Shown here one piece after another: positions 5,405 to 5,927 of a stretch of DNA of 5,927 nt. A model generated the notes under the pieces. It was given only the letters and a program-made list of their open reading frames with translations. It searched no databases and had not been told where the DNA came from. Position numbers and translations under genes: made by a program. Where the stretch lies: positions 1 through 5,927 of the forward strand of contig JACQDG010000025.1 of assembly GCA_016201185.1 (NCBI GenBank), written 5' to 3'. Every line of letters starts with the position of its first letter. The first letter of the stretch is position 1. The stretch is from Acidobacteriota bacterium (GTDB lineage Bacteria; Acidobacteriota; Terriglobia; Bryobacterales; JACQDG01).

Positions 5405-5927
5405 AAGTACTTATCCATCCAAGCCAGGTGGCGCTCCATCAAGTCGAGCTGAAACTTTGGTTCCCGCGGGCCGTGGGGCGTGCGGGGATAGACCACCATT
5501 TGCGTCGCTACCCCCTGCCGCTTGAGGGCGTTGTACAGCTCATAGCCCTGTGAGATAGGAACCCGGACATCGGCTTCGCCGTGCAGTATCAGGGTGGGCG
5601 TGGCCACTCCCTTCACGTTGAACATGGCCGAGTGCTTCTCATAGGCTGCCAGGTTTTCCCAGGGCTCGCCGGAGAAGTAATCGGGCAGAAAGCCGGGGAT
5701 GTCGGAGGTGCCGGTGAAGCTGAACAAATTCGTCACTCCCGCCCCCACGGCCGCCGCCTTGAAACGTTTTGTCTGGGTGATGACCCAGGAAGTCATGTAG
5801 CCCCCGTAACTCCAGCCCATCACGCCAAGCTTGTCCGGGTCGGCCACACCCATTTGGATAACGTGATCGACGCCGGCCATCAGGTCCTGGTAATCCTTAC
5901 CGCCCCAATCGTCGTAATTGGCGAAGC
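5398..5927 (-). CDS. S9-family peptidase (prolyl oligopeptidase / acylaminoacyl-peptidase type), C-terminal catalytic part, 5' truncated by window edge
   Basis: The minus-strand frame is open from the window edge (…FANYDDWGGKDYQDLMAGVDHV) to the TGA at 5400-5398, about 175 residues. The ATG at 5880 is internal: upstream in-frame residues match the family (WGGKDYQDL precedes the nucleophile region). The alpha/beta-hydrolase triad is complete: Ser in GWSYGGYM (codon 5811-5809), Asp in HGEADVRVP (codon 5571-5569) and His in PRTPHGPREP (codon 5475-5473). Such enzymes cleave short peptides or remove N-terminal residues, often outside the cytoplasm. The beta-propeller and any signal peptide would lie upstream of the window; full-length relatives are commonly 650-700 residues. 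TSDIPGFLPDYFSGEPWEN is typical of the dipeptidyl/acylaminoacyl-peptidase branch. The exact specificity cannot be told from this part. It converges on the small gene at 5120-5389. Confidence 0.92.
   Translation of the reverse strand, partial: FANYDDWGGKDYQDLMAGVDHVIQMGVADPDKLGVMGWSYGGYMTSWVITQTKRFKAAAVGAGVTNLFSFTGTSDIPGFLPDYFSGEPWENLAAYEKHSAMFNVKGVATPTLILHGEADVRVPISQGYELYNALKRQGVATQMVVYPRTPHGPREPKFQLDLMERHLAWMDKYLR

Noticed and set aside
1..5927. A defence, mobile or biosynthetic gene system spanning the window.
   Set aside because: There is no transposase, integrase, nuclease, toxin-antitoxin, CRISPR or synthase signature, and no terminal repeats or abrupt composition change. The genes look like ordinary chromosomal content in several transcription units.

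Overview
The window is GC-rich chromosomal DNA (GC-ending codons dominate every gene) holding seven protein genes, two of them cut by the window edges. The gene set is a GH78 alpha-L-rhamnosidase, a Tat-exported xylose-isomerase-like TIM-barrel protein, a secreted TPR protein, a large polytopic membrane protein, a small PilZ protein and an S9 prolyl-oligopeptidase-type hydrolase. Together these suggest a polysaccharide- and peptide-degrading soil-type bacterium, most likely an acidobacterium of the Solibacter/Bryobacter kind. That placement is inferred from gene content and base composition; there is no rRNA or other phylogenetic marker in the window. No tRNA, rRNA, CRISPR array, insertion sequence or phage gene was seen.

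Layout. 1-1014 (+) is the C-terminal part of an alpha-L-rhamnosidase. It meets tail-to-tail a two-gene minus-strand operon: a secreted TPR protein (3517-2822) followed 19 bp later by a 592-residue multi-spanning membrane protein (2802-1024). Both operon genes start with TTG behind good Shine-Dalgarno sequences. A 72-bp divergent intergenic region then separates the operon from the exported sugar-isomerase-like gene (3590-4555, +). That gene converges on a PilZ gene (4903-4568, -). A 216-bp non-coding stretch (4904-5119) follows, rich in inverted repeats and -10-like elements. It leads into a small uncharacterised gene with a helix-turn-helix-like pattern (5120-5389, +). The small gene converges on the 3' part of an S9 peptidase gene (5927-5398, -).

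How they fit together. The rhamnosidase, the exported isomerase/epimerase-like protein and the S9 peptidase are all consistent with degradation of plant or microbial polymers outside the cytoplasm, but nothing shows that they form one pathway. The TPR and membrane-protein genes are the only clear operon. All three tail-to-tail gene pairs are separated by only 8-12 bp, so transcription from each pair probably runs into the other or ends at short shared hairpins.

I found no clear novel multi-gene system. The least explained parts are the small gene at 5120-5389 with its structured upstream region, the PilZ protein with an altered second binding motif, and the membrane/TPR operon of unknown function.
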